Source of the DNA: Merdiplasma sp045118075
Lineage (GTDB): Bacteria > Bacillota > Clostridia > Lachnospirales > Lachnospiraceae
Length of the DNA: 6,020 bases
NCBI GenBank assembly: GCA_045118075.1
Contig: JBGUOI010000025.1
Location: forward strand, 1 to 6,020
Reading direction: 5' to 3'
Shown here: one piece after another, positions 1-6,020 of the stretch
How positions within the stretch are numbered: position 1 is the first letter of the stretch
Layout of the letters: every line of letters begins with the position of its first letter
Translations under genes and position numbers: made by a program
The notes under the pieces: generated by a model
Database searches by the model: none
Told to the model about the DNA's origin: nothing
Seen by the model: the letters and a program-made list of their open reading frames with translations, nothing else

Positions 1-198
1 TCACTGTCCTACACTATCGGCATGATCGATGTCATGGGAAAAGGACAGTTGATGATCGGCTTGAACCACGGCTCTTTCAGCCTGGAGACCTATATCGCGC
101 TGGCGGTCATCTACTGGTGCCTGACGATCGTACTTGAAAAGGGATTCGGTAAGCTGGAGGAGATCCTGAGCAGAGGGAAACAGAGGATCAGAGCATGA
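1..198 (+). CDS. Polar amino acid ABC transporter permease, C-terminal fragment (TcyL-like)
   Basis: This is the last 65 codons of an inner-membrane permease whose start lies left of the window; reading frame 1 is open from base 1 to the TGA at 196-198. The fragment shows the end of a typical HisM/GlnP-type permease: a loop ending in GKGQLMIG, a last hydrophobic segment (about YIALAVIYWCLTIVL), then a charged cytoplasmic tail rich in Lys, Arg and Glu. The EAA loop that contacts the ATPase would lie upstream and is not visible. The stop overlaps the start of the next permease by 4 bp (ATGA), which implies translational coupling and a heterodimeric permease pair. The assignment rests on this context and on resemblance to TcyL-type (L-cystine) permeases. 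The substrate is inferred. Confidence 0.85.
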   Translation, partial: SLSYTIGMIDVMGKGQLMIGLNHGSFSLETYIALAVIYWCLTIVLEKGFGKLEEILSRGKQRIRA

Positions 199-905
199 AG
201 CTGAAGACAGATTTTATGGCGCAGGCGCTGGTGAAAGCGCTGGCCGGCGTTCCGGTAACGCTGGAGATCACGATCCTGACGATGCTGATCTCCGCTCCGC
301 TGGCTTTCTGGATGGCGCTTCGTAGGATCACGAAAGGAAATGATAAGGCGAGATTGATCAGGTTCTACGTCTCTTTTATCAGGGGGACGCCCATCGTTCT
401 GCAGATTTTGTTCTTCTACAGTCTGCTTCCGACGCTCCTGAACTATTTATTCAATGTTCTGCTGAAATGGGACCTGAATATCTGGGATATTAACCCCATT
501 ATCTACGCAGTCGCGGTATTTACGCTCAACACCGCGGCTGTACTCTCGGAGGTCTTCCGCTCGGCTCTCTTATCGGTCGGTGCGGGGCAGCTCGAGGCAG
601 CGCTCGCGTCGGGCCTGACGAGTGCACAGGCGTACCGGCGGATCATCATCCCGCAGGCGCTGGTGGTGGCGCTCCCGAATATCTGCAGCACGGTCGTCAA
701 TGTCCTTAAGAGTACTTCGCTCGCTTACCTGATGACCGTCCAGGATATCATGGCCATCGCCAAGAAAGAAGCGGCGTTCGGATACAACTATATAGAAGCT
801 TATCTGGTCGTTCTGGTGATCTACATCGTCCTTTGCACGATCGTACAGCTGATTTTTAAAACAGTGGAAGGATCGCTGTCGGCCTACCGCAAAAGGCTGG
901 CCTGA
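195..905 (+). CDS. Polar amino acid ABC transporter permease (TcyM-like, probable L-cystine importer)
   Basis: A 236-aa integral membrane permease, the normal length for the His/Glu/Arg/opine permease family. The N-terminus runs into a first membrane segment at about residues 19-42 preceded by the family motif GVPVTLEIT. The conserved RGTP motif follows at about residues 63-66. The EAA loop that docks on the ATPase is complete at residues 134-153 (EAALASG through IIIPQA), and a last membrane segment lies near 200-222 before a basic tail. The ATG overlaps the upstream permease stop, with AGAGGA at 182-187 seven bases before it. The ATPase gene follows directly. The sequence character and L-M-N gene order recall Bacillus TcyM, so cystine is the best guess. 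Related permeases carry other polar amino acids, so the substrate is not proven. Confidence 0.9.
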   Translation: MKLKTDFMAQALVKALAGVPVTLEITILTMLISAPLAFWMALRRITKGNDKARLIRFYVSFIRGTPIVLQILFFYSLLPTLLNYLFNVLLKWDLNIWDINPIIYAVAVFTLNTAAVLSEVFRSALLSVGAGQLEAALASGLTSAQAYRRIIIPQALVVALPNICSTVVNVLKSTSLAYLMTVQDIMAIAKKEAAFGYNYIEAYLVVLVIYIVLCTIVQLIFKTVEGSLSAYRKRLA

Positions 906-918
906 ACATGCAGATGGC

Positions 919-925
919 GGGAGGA
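919..925 (+). promoter_or_regulatory. Shine-Dalgarno site that decides the ATPase start
   Basis: GGGAGGA lies nine bases before the ATG at 935. Two in-frame ATGs further upstream (908 and 914) have no comparable site; the one at 908 lies only 2 bp after the permease stop and would add nine residues that are not part of the ABC fold. The start at 935 gives the standard N-terminus MLELKNVHKSFG. Confidence 0.8.
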
Positions 926-934
926 ATAAGCATC

Positions 935-1690
935 ATGCTGGAATTGAAAAATGTCCATAAATCATTCGGAAACAATCACATACTGAAAGGCGTCGATCTG
1001 TCCGTGAACAAAGGCGATATCATCGTAATCCTCGGACCGAGCGGCTCGGGAAAAACGACCCTGCTGCGCTGCATCAATTTTCTGGAGAGAGCAGATCAGG
1101 GGGAGATGGTTTTTGATGAGATCCGTACGCCGATGAAGAGCGCTTCGAGGCACCAGATCTACTCGATTCGTAAAAGGACGGGATTTGTCTTCCAGAATTA
1201 TAATCTTTTCGCGAACAAGACAGCGCTCCAGAATGTGACGGAAGGGCTGATCATTGCCAGGAAGATTCCTAAAGAGCAGGCTGTTGAAATCGGGAAAGAA
1301 GCGCTGGACAGGGTAGGACTTTCTGACCGTTACGATTATTATCCCTCTCAGCTTTCCGGCGGCCAGCAGCAGCGTGTCGGGATCGCAAGGGCGATCGCGG
1401 TGAACCCGGAGGTGGTCCTGTTCGATGAACCGACGTCTGCCCTCGATCCCGAACTGGTCGGGGAAGTGCTCCGTGTCATGAAAAAACTGGCACAGGAAGG
1501 CACCACCATGATCGTTGTCACGCATGAGATGAGCTTTGCCCAGGACGTGGCCACCGAGGTCGTGTACATGGAGGACGGGGTGATCGTAGAGCGTGGGACT
1601 CCGTACAAGATCTACTCGAAACCGGAGGATCCGAGGACAGAGCAGTTTTTAAGAAGAGTGCTCAGGAAAGACTACGAGTATTCAATTTAG
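935..1690 (+). CDS. Polar amino acid ABC transporter ATP-binding protein (TcyN-like)
   Basis: A 251-aa cytoplasmic ATPase that powers the importer formed with the two upstream permeases. All nucleotide-binding motifs are intact, numbering from the start at 935: Walker A GPSGSGKTT at 34-42, Q-loop Gln at 87 (FQNYNLF), signature LSGGQQQR at 140-147, Walker B with LFDEPTSALD at 162-171, and the H-loop His at 197 (VVTHEMSF). The N-terminal A-loop aromatic is Phe11. Length and motif wording match the GlnQ/HisP/TcyN group of amino acid importers. The gene starts 29 bp after the permease stop and is the last of the operon, with an intrinsic terminator 18 bp downstream. Nothing appears missing, so the transporter is probably functional. 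Cystine specificity is inferred from operon order and resemblance only. Confidence 0.93.
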   Translation: MLELKNVHKSFGNNHILKGVDLSVNKGDIIVILGPSGSGKTTLLRCINFLERADQGEMVFDEIRTPMKSASRHQIYSIRKRTGFVFQNYNLFANKTALQNVTEGLIIARKIPKEQAVEIGKEALDRVGLSDRYDYYPSQLSGGQQQRVGIARAIAVNPEVVLFDEPTSALDPELVGEVLRVMKKLAQEGTTMIVVTHEMSFAQDVATEVVYMEDGVIVERGTPYKIYSKPEDPRTEQFLRRVLRKDYEYSI

Positions 1691-1708
1691 AGGGCAGTGA
1701 TGATAAGA

Positions 1709-1741
1709 GGCAGATCTCCGCTGAGGAGATCTGTCTTTTTT
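1709..1741 (+). terminator. Rho-independent terminator of the ABC transporter operon
   Basis: An 11-bp stem (GGCAGATCTCC at 1709-1719 with GGAGATCTGTC at 1725-1735, one G-T wobble) closes a 5-nt loop GCTGA and is followed by six T (1736-1741). A-rich bases before the stem can pair with the T run, so the site might also work weakly on the opposite strand. It sits just after the ATPase stop and separates the two transcription units. Confidence 0.92.
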
Positions 1742-1778
1742 ATTCCCGTCGAATTGTTTTGTCATACAGATCTGCAAG

Positions 1779-1807
1779 TTGTCTCAATAATTGGTTCATA
1801 GTATTAT
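1779..1807 (+). promoter_or_regulatory. Candidate sigma-A promoter for the LRR gene cluster
   Basis: TTGTCT at 1779-1784 and TATTAT at 1802-1807 are separated by an ideal 17 nt in an AT-rich stretch between the terminator and the first LRR gene. They match the consensus at 4/6 and 5/6 positions. Transcription would start near 1814, leaving a leader of about 75 nt. No riboswitch fold or clear operator is seen in that leader. Confidence 0.6.
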
Positions 1808-1889
1808 AGATACAGAAGCCCGCAGACATTTCAAAAAGAAGCATAAATGAGGGAAACAAATTCTCCAAGAGTTAGAGAGGAGGCAAAAG

Positions 1890-3407
1890 ATGAAGAAGTT
1901 CTGGACGATCCTGCTGGCGCTTGTCTTCGCCGCAGCATTCTGCGCATATGCTCAGGCCGGCATTCTTGACGGGTACCAGGAATTATTAAAGGCGGTTGAG
2001 AAGGCTGCCGCTCCGGAGATGATTACTTCAGGAAACTATGAATATTATGTCAGTGAGGAGACGGCTGTCATTGCCAATTATTTCGGTGATGAGGAGTCTC
2101 TCGTGATACCTGCTCAAATCGATGGATACGAGGTGACGGGAATTGGAGATGGCGCCTTCTCATACCTGGAGATGGAAAGTGTTTCTGTTCCTGACAGCAT
2201 CAGCAGTATAGGGAAGCACGCTTTTGAATACTGTACGGTAACCGATCAGCTCATCCTTCCTGACAACATCACCATTGGTGAATATGCTTTCAGTTACGAT
2301 GCTTTTAATTCCGCGGTGGTCATCCCGGCCGGTGCGACGGTCGAAAAATGTGCTTTCAGCTACTGCGAGGGATTGCAGCAGGTTGAAATCGGCGCCGGTG
2401 CGGTGATTAAAAGCAGGGCTTTCGGTTATTGTGATGATCTCGAGCAGGTTGTCTGCGCCGATGGTTCTGTGGTGGAAGAGGATGCCTTTGAGTACTGCCC
2501 GAAGCTGGAGGAACCTGTTTCCGGCGGCGAAGCACAGACAGAAGATACGGCTCCTTCCTCAGAAGGCCTGGTGACGGGCGAATACCTGTACCTTGCCCTC
2601 GGGGATGAAAAGCTGGCCGGGATAAAGGAGGAGCCTCCCGTAGAGCTTTCTTTCCATGTAGATCAGGGCGGCTATGGGAGAACCGCTGTGTTTAATGAGG
2701 GGGAAGCCCTCGATCAGGCGGTTGAATTGCTGTGCCAGATTAAGATCGGAGAAGAGTCGGGTGAATGGGTCACTGATAATTACAACTGGATCAGCCTGGA
2801 GTGGGAAGACGGCTCCGGGAAGGTGATCAGCCTGAACCTGAGAAATCTGGAATACATGGTACAGTCTGTGCCTTATACATATAAGCTGGAAAATCTGGAT
2901 GAATTCTGGTCCTACTGCGCCGAATATCTGGAGGAAGATACAGCCGGCCCGGCTCCGGGAAGTGAACAGCCGGGTAATGATGAGGGAAATGCCTATGATG
3001 AAGCTGTTATCAAGGCAATCGACCTGATCCGGGACGCTTGGCAGGCGGAGGCGGACGAATATCCGCAGATGATGGAAAAACCTTATGCGGATATTAAGAA
3101 CACGCGGATCATTGAGATCGCGGACAAACCCGTGAATGCGGATATGGAAAACAAACCGGTAGATGAACTGAAGGATGTTGATTATATCATTGAGTTTATG
3201 ATGCTGACCAATTATTTCGGCGATTCACTTCCGGTGAATGCCGGCATTCTGGACACGGTGGCAGTTTACCGCAGCGGGAAGATGGAAGTACAGAAATCAA
3301 ATCTCCTCAATGCTCTCTGGGCAAAGTATTTTATGACGGATTACAGTGGCGTGATCGATGAGATCATTGATTTTGGAGATACGTACAGCGGACAGCTCTT
3401 TGAGTGA
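1890..3407 (+). CDS. Secreted BspA-type leucine-rich repeat protein
   Basis: A 505-aa protein beginning with a clear signal peptide: MKK, a hydrophobic core to about residue 17, then AYAQA with signal peptidase I cleavage predicted after Ala23. Cys18 is not in a lipobox (AAFC), so a lipoprotein is unlikely. Residues about 68-206 hold roughly six LRR_5 (BspA-type) repeats, with phrases such as VTGIGDGAFSY, ISSIGKHAFEYC and IGEYAFSY. A Ser/Thr/Glu-rich spacer (about 210-225) leads to a probable beta-rich region (about 226-350), a Gly/Pro/Asn-rich linker (about 351-370) and a mixed alpha/beta C-terminal region (about 370-505). I do not recognise either C-terminal region. No LPxTG or other wall anchor is seen, so it is probably released or held non-covalently. 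The start has a strong AGGAGG at 1878-1883, six bases before the ATG. A role in adhesion or ligand binding is a family-level guess. Confidence 0.85.
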   Translation: MKKFWTILLALVFAAAFCAYAQAGILDGYQELLKAVEKAAAPEMITSGNYEYYVSEETAVIANYFGDEESLVIPAQIDGYEVTGIGDGAFSYLEMESVSVPDSISSIGKHAFEYCTVTDQLILPDNITIGEYAFSYDAFNSAVVIPAGATVEKCAFSYCEGLQQVEIGAGAVIKSRAFGYCDDLEQVVCADGSVVEEDAFEYCPKLEEPVSGGEAQTEDTAPSSEGLVTGEYLYLALGDEKLAGIKEEPPVELSFHVDQGGYGRTAVFNEGEALDQAVELLCQIKIGEESGEWVTDNYNWISLEWEDGSGKVISLNLRNLEYMVQSVPYTYKLENLDEFWSYCAEYLEEDTAGPAPGSEQPGNDEGNAYDEAVIKAIDLIRDAWQAEADEYPQMMEKPYADIKNTRIIEIADKPVNADMENKPVDELKDVDYIIEFMMLTNYFGDSLPVNAGILDTVAVYRSGKMEVQKSNLLNALWAKYFMTDYSGVIDEIIDFGDTYSGQLFE

Positions 3408-3440
3408 CGGAAACAAAGCTGCGCAGTCAGAGGAAATGTC

Positions 3441-3450
3441 AGGGGAGAGG
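3441..3450 (+). promoter_or_regulatory. Shine-Dalgarno site supporting a GTG start for the large LRR protein
   Basis: AGGGGAGAGG ends six bases before the GTG at 3457. The in-frame ATG at 3436 has AGGA only one base away, and the ATG at 3358 has no purine-rich site and lies inside the preceding gene. The GTG product begins (M)RFEVENGIL, which resembles the usual opening of LRR_5 proteins (FEI-NGVL followed by the first IPDGV repeat). Confidence 0.65.
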
Positions 3451-3456
3451 GAGATC

Positions 3457-5703
3457 GTGAGATTTGAAGTAGAAAACGGCATATTGACCGGATGCGTCGA
3501 TGCACAGGAAGATATGCTGATTCCCGACGGGGTGCGCGAGATCGGAAACGGTGCATTTCGCAACTGCGCACAGCTGATGACAGTCATCATACCGGAAGGC
3601 GTGACGTATATCGGTGAGAGCGCTTTTGAGAACTGCTATGATCTGCGGCGAGTATCTTTTCCGGGCTCGCTGGTGAGCATCGGCAAAAACGCGTTCAAAG
3701 GATGCCCGCGCCTGCATATGGAGGCACTTCCGGCCGGCTTGTCGGATATCGGAGAAGGCGCTTTTGAAAGCTGCCGCCTGGCAAGTGCTGTTATTCCGAA
3801 GGGGATGACTCAGGTCGGGGACCGCACCTTTGCCCGATGCATGTATCTGCGCGATGTCACCATCCCGGACAGTGTCCGGCGGATCGGACGAAATGCCTTT
3901 GAATACAATCACCTGAAACAGATCGTTATCCCGGAAGGGGTGATCTGCATCGATGATGAGGCATTCTCCCAAAGCCATATTCTAAGAAGTGTCCGTCTGC
4001 CTTCTACATTGAACCGGATCGGGAAAAAGGCGTTTTATGACTGTACGGCCCTGGTTGATATTAACCTGCCGGATGGCATTGAGACGATCGATGAGCAGGC
4101 TTTCCGGGGTTGTGTGAAACTGAACGGTGATGATTATCCGGGAGCACCGAGGACAGTTAAAGAGGAGCCTGATCCGCCGGCGGCTGTGAAAAAACCGGCG
4201 GCTGTGAAAAAACAGGCGGCGGCAGAAAAAAAGGAAGCCGCTGTCAATGTGATCATTCCCGGGCAGGTGGAAACGATCGGCAATTATGCCTTTTATAACA
4301 AAGAAAATATCCGTCAGGTCACGCTGCCCGAGGGCCTCAAACGGATCGGGATGCATGCGTTCGACGGGTGCGTTGATCTGCAGGAGATCATCATTCCGGA
4401 AGACGTGAAAGAGATCGGCCGCTTTTCTTTTTTCAGATGCCGTCGCCTGAGATCCGTTGTGCTGCCGGAAAGCCTGACCCGCCTTGAGAGAGGCCTTTTC
4501 AAGGACTGCGAGCGATTGGAAGAGATCACGATTCCGGAAAGCGTAGTTGAGATCGGCCCGCAGGCGTTTTCCGGCTGCCGAAGCCTTAAGAGTATCCGGA
4601 TCCCGGACGGGGTCACCGTGATCGAGCGCAGCACATTCGAAAACTGCCGTAGACTGTCCGAGATCATCCTTCCTGACAGTATCAGGCGAATTGAGGAGAG
4701 GGCGTTCGGAAGCTGCACCAGCCTGAAGGATTTTGATCTGCCGAACGGAGTCAGATACGACCGCGAGAAAGCGTTCCGGCGTGTGATCAATCCGAAACGG
4801 GTCCCCGCTTCCGTGCCGAAGCCTGCTGTGAAGATCAAAAAAGAGGAAAAAGAAAGCGGGAGCGGTGAGTTCGATCACCTGAAGGGACTTAAGGTCATTC
4901 GGGTACCGGAGAGTACAGTCAAGATTCCTGACAGCGCGTTCAGGGGTTGGGATAGCCTTGAGAGAGTCATCCTTCCGGAGGGAGTGAAATCGATCGGATC
5001 ATACGCGTTCAGAGATTGCGTGAATCTGAGAGAGATCAGTCTCCCAGGCAGCCTGAAAAGCATCGAAAAACAGGCTTTTTCGGGATGCCCAAACCTGGCT
5101 GTTGTTGAGATCCCGCGCGGTGTGACCGTTATTGACGATTATGTGTTCTTCGGGTGCGAAGCACTGGAGAATGTCAGACTGCACGATGAGATCACCGACA
5201 TCCGGATGTGGGCGTTCGCAAGCTGTGTGTCCCTGGAGGAGATCCATCTGCCTGACGATCTGGAAACGATCGGGCTTAATGCCTTTAAAGGGTGCAGTAA
5301 GCTCAAAACCGTAAAGATCCCGCCAAATACGCTGCTGATCGATAACGGGGCGTTTTCAGAGTGCCCTTCTTTAGAAAGCTTTGCTTTTCCTGACGGTGTC
5401 ATCAACGTCATGGACTTTGTCCTGGATAAATGTATCAAGCTGAAGTCCGTCACTTTTCCGGATACGCTGGAGACGATCGGCAGGTACGCTTTCAACGAGT
5501 GCGCAAGCCTGAACCATGTGAAGATACCCAAAGGTGTCAGCAAGATAGGGGAGAGCGCGTTTGAGGACTGCACATCGCTGACGGATCTGGATATCCCCGG
5601 CAGTGTGAAGCAATTTGGCCCTAATGCCTTTCGGAATTGCCCGCCGACGGCTTCCTTTCGGATGCTGTTCCGGAACCTTTTCAGGCACTATTCCGGCGAC
5701 TGA
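3457..5703 (+). CDS. Large BspA-type leucine-rich repeat protein, three repeat blocks, no export signal
   Basis: From the GTG start this is a 748-aa protein made almost wholly of LRR_5 repeats of about 23 residues with the pattern (hydrophobic)-IPDGV--IG--AF--C--L. I count about 28: nine in residues 19-223, eight in 263-443 and eleven in 479-730. Lys/Ala/Pro-rich linkers lie at 224-262 and 444-478. The repeats should form an elongated solenoid, here probably three rods joined by flexible basic linkers. The protein ends in a short basic, aromatic tail (731-748, FRMLFRNLFRHYSGD). There is no signal peptide, membrane segment or wall anchor, so a cytoplasmic location is predicted unless it leaves by an unknown route. 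It starts 49 bp after the secreted LRR protein with no terminator between. An ATG at 3358 in the same frame would overlap the preceding gene by 50 bp and is less likely. A binding or scaffold role is inferred. No enzymatic domain is visible. Confidence 0.85.
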   Translation: MRFEVENGILTGCVDAQEDMLIPDGVREIGNGAFRNCAQLMTVIIPEGVTYIGESAFENCYDLRRVSFPGSLVSIGKNAFKGCPRLHMEALPAGLSDIGEGAFESCRLASAVIPKGMTQVGDRTFARCMYLRDVTIPDSVRRIGRNAFEYNHLKQIVIPEGVICIDDEAFSQSHILRSVRLPSTLNRIGKKAFYDCTALVDINLPDGIETIDEQAFRGCVKLNGDDYPGAPRTVKEEPDPPAAVKKPAAVKKQAAAEKKEAAVNVIIPGQVETIGNYAFYNKENIRQVTLPEGLKRIGMHAFDGCVDLQEIIIPEDVKEIGRFSFFRCRRLRSVVLPESLTRLERGLFKDCERLEEITIPESVVEIGPQAFSGCRSLKSIRIPDGVTVIERSTFENCRRLSEIILPDSIRRIEERAFGSCTSLKDFDLPNGVRYDREKAFRRVINPKRVPASVPKPAVKIKKEEKESGSGEFDHLKGLKVIRVPESTVKIPDSAFRGWDSLERVILPEGVKSIGSYAFRDCVNLREISLPGSLKSIEKQAFSGCPNLAVVEIPRGVTVIDDYVFFGCEALENVRLHDEITDIRMWAFASCVSLEEIHLPDDLETIGLNAFKGCSKLKTVKIPPNTLLIDNGAFSECPSLESFAFPDGVINVMDFVLDKCIKLKSVTFPDTLETIGRYAFNECASLNHVKIPKGVSKIGESAFEDCTSLTDLDIPGSVKQFGPNAFRNCPPTASFRMLFRNLFRHYSGD
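3511..4125 (+). repeat. LRR_5 repeat block 1 (nine coding repeats)
   Basis: Nine successive units of about 69 bp encode the LRR_5 pattern, from MLIPDGVREIGNGAF to LPDGIETIDEQAFRGC. The DNA copies are diverged, so this is a protein-level repeat. The sixth and seventh units lack the usual Cys (EYNHL, SQSHIL). Confidence 0.85.
4177..4212 (+). repeat. 18-bp perfect tandem duplication in linker 1
   Basis: CCGGCGGCTGTGAAAAAA occurs twice head to tail (4177-4194 and 4195-4212), encoding PAAVKK twice. A degenerate third copy follows (QAAAEKK, ending in an A7 run at 4226-4232). The unit length is a multiple of three, so gain or loss of copies keeps the frame and only changes linker length. Confidence 0.9.
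4243..4785 (+). repeat. LRR_5 repeat block 2 (eight coding repeats)
   Basis: Eight units run from VNVIIPGQVETIGNYAF to a degenerate last unit LPNGVRYDREKAFRRV, which lacks the IG and Cys positions and probably caps the block. The unit LPESLTRLERGLFKDC is also irregular. Confidence 0.85.
4891..5646 (+). repeat. LRR_5 repeat block 3 (eleven coding repeats)
   Basis: Eleven units run from RVPESTVKIPDSAFRGW, where Trp replaces Cys, to IPGSVKQFGPNAFRNC. The eighth unit (FPDGVINVMDFVLDKC) departs from the AF consensus. Spacing of about 69 bp is kept throughout. Confidence 0.85.
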
Positions 5704-5754
5704 ATAAGAGAAAATGCAGTTTTGCTTATATAAGATTTGAAAAGGAGAGTGGAT
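5704..5754 (+). other. Intergenic gap before the AroE-like gene
   Basis: This 51-nt AT-rich gap has no T-tailed hairpin, so read-through from the LRR gene is likely. It contains a perfect 10-bp palindrome CTTATATAAG (5725-5734) whose TATATA could act as a weak -10, but no convincing -35 is placed upstream. AAAGGAGAG at 5741-5749 is a good ribosome binding site for the next gene. Confidence 0.5.
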
Positions 5755-6020
5755 ATGGAAAAGAATTACCGTGCTGAGCTGACCGGCGTATTCGGAGATC
5801 CTGTGGACGGAAACCCCACGGGAGTTATGGAGGAGGCGGCGTTTGAGGCGCTGGGCCTTAATTTTCGCTACATCACCATGAAAGTCACTCCGGACGACTT
5901 TCCGGATGCCATGCGCGCGGTCAAGGCGCTGCACATGAAGGGTGTCAACCTGACAATGCCCCATAAGATCACGGTGCTGCCCTACCTTGAGGAGCTGTCG
6001 GATGCGGCAAGGATCATCGG
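5755..6020 (+). CDS. Shikimate dehydrogenase-family protein, N-terminal part (AroE-like)
   Basis: The first 88 codons of a gene that runs off the right edge. The visible part is the substrate-binding domain of the shikimate dehydrogenase family, whose members reduce 3-dehydroshikimate with NADPH in the cytoplasmic aromatic amino acid pathway. Evidence includes VFGDPV at 12-17, AAFEALGLNFRY at 28-39, and NLTMPHK at 65-71, where Lys71 corresponds to the catalytic lysine; PYLEELSDAARIIG follows as usual before the AVNT motif. The segment that normally reads HSxSP, whose two serines bind the shikimate carboxylate, reads GNPTG (19-23), so this may be a divergent subgroup with altered substrate. 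The NADPH-binding domain is outside the window. The ATG is preceded by GGAG at 5744-5747. Confidence 0.85.
   Translation, partial: MEKNYRAELTGVFGDPVDGNPTGVMEEAAFEALGLNFRYITMKVTPDDFPDAMRAVKALHMKGVNLTMPHKITVLPYLEELSDAARII

Noticed and set aside
1742..1889. Riboswitch or T-box in the leader of the LRR cluster
   Set aside because: The leader is about 75 nt, with no antiterminator/terminator pair and no recognisable aptamer motifs.
1847..1969. Short open frame starting at ATG 1847 that overlaps the start of the secreted LRR gene in another frame
   Set aside because: It has no good ribosome binding site and its downstream part simply reads the signal-peptide region out of frame. A leader-peptide role cannot be supported.
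3355..3456. Possible programmed frameshift joining the secreted LRR protein to the large LRR protein
   Set aside because: The frames overlap only from 3355 to 3407 and a +1 shift would be needed. No classical slippery site is seen, and the large protein has its own ribosome binding site and a family-like N-terminus.
4225..4240. A7 run followed by AGGA as a slippage site or internal translation start
   Set aside because: No start codon is well spaced in a useful frame, and the repeat frame continues unbroken on both sides.
3982..4878. Long antisense open frame (298 codons) and several others opposite the LRR gene
   Set aside because: They mirror the roughly 69-bp periodicity and codon bias of the LRR repeats on the + strand, show no family signature and lack ribosome binding sites.
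3511..5646. Regular spacing that might suggest a CRISPR-like or satellite DNA array
   Set aside because: The units are diverged in DNA and conserved only as protein, in a single open frame that matches the LRR_5 consensus.

Overview
The window looks like chromosomal DNA of a low-to-mid GC Bacillota, most likely a gut or rumen Clostridia (Lachnospiraceae/Oscillospiraceae-like). The evidence is strong AGGAGG-type ribosome binding sites, mixed AGA/AGG/ATA codon use at roughly 50% GC, a TcyLMN-like amino acid transporter, and BspA-type (LRR_5) leucine-rich repeat proteins, which are abundant in such genomes. The taxonomic placement is inference. All genes lie on the + strand, in two transcription blocks.

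Block 1 (1-1741) is the distal part of a polar amino acid ABC importer operon. It holds the C-terminal end of a first permease, a second permease overlapping it by 4 bp (ATGA), and the ATPase. The order and sequence character resemble the Bacillus L-cystine importer TcyL-TcyM-TcyN. The operon ends at a strong intrinsic terminator (1709-1741). A substrate-binding protein is expected upstream of the window.

Block 2 (about 1779 to beyond 6020) starts with a good sigma-A-type promoter (TTGTCT, 17 nt, TATTAT). It holds a 505-aa secreted BspA-like LRR protein with uncharacterised C-terminal regions, then a 748-aa protein with no export signal made of about 28 LRR_5 repeats. Those repeats form three blocks separated by two Lys-rich linkers. 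Third comes the start of a shikimate dehydrogenase-family gene (AroE-like) running off the right edge. The gaps of 49 and 51 nt hold no clear terminator, so the three genes may be co-transcribed. A functional link between the LRR proteins and the AroE-like enzyme is not evident.

The points most worth a second look are the three-block LRR protein with an 18-bp perfect tandem repeat in its first linker, its pairing with a secreted LRR protein, and the AroE-like protein whose usual Ser-x-Ser shikimate-binding motif is replaced by Asn-Pro-Thr.
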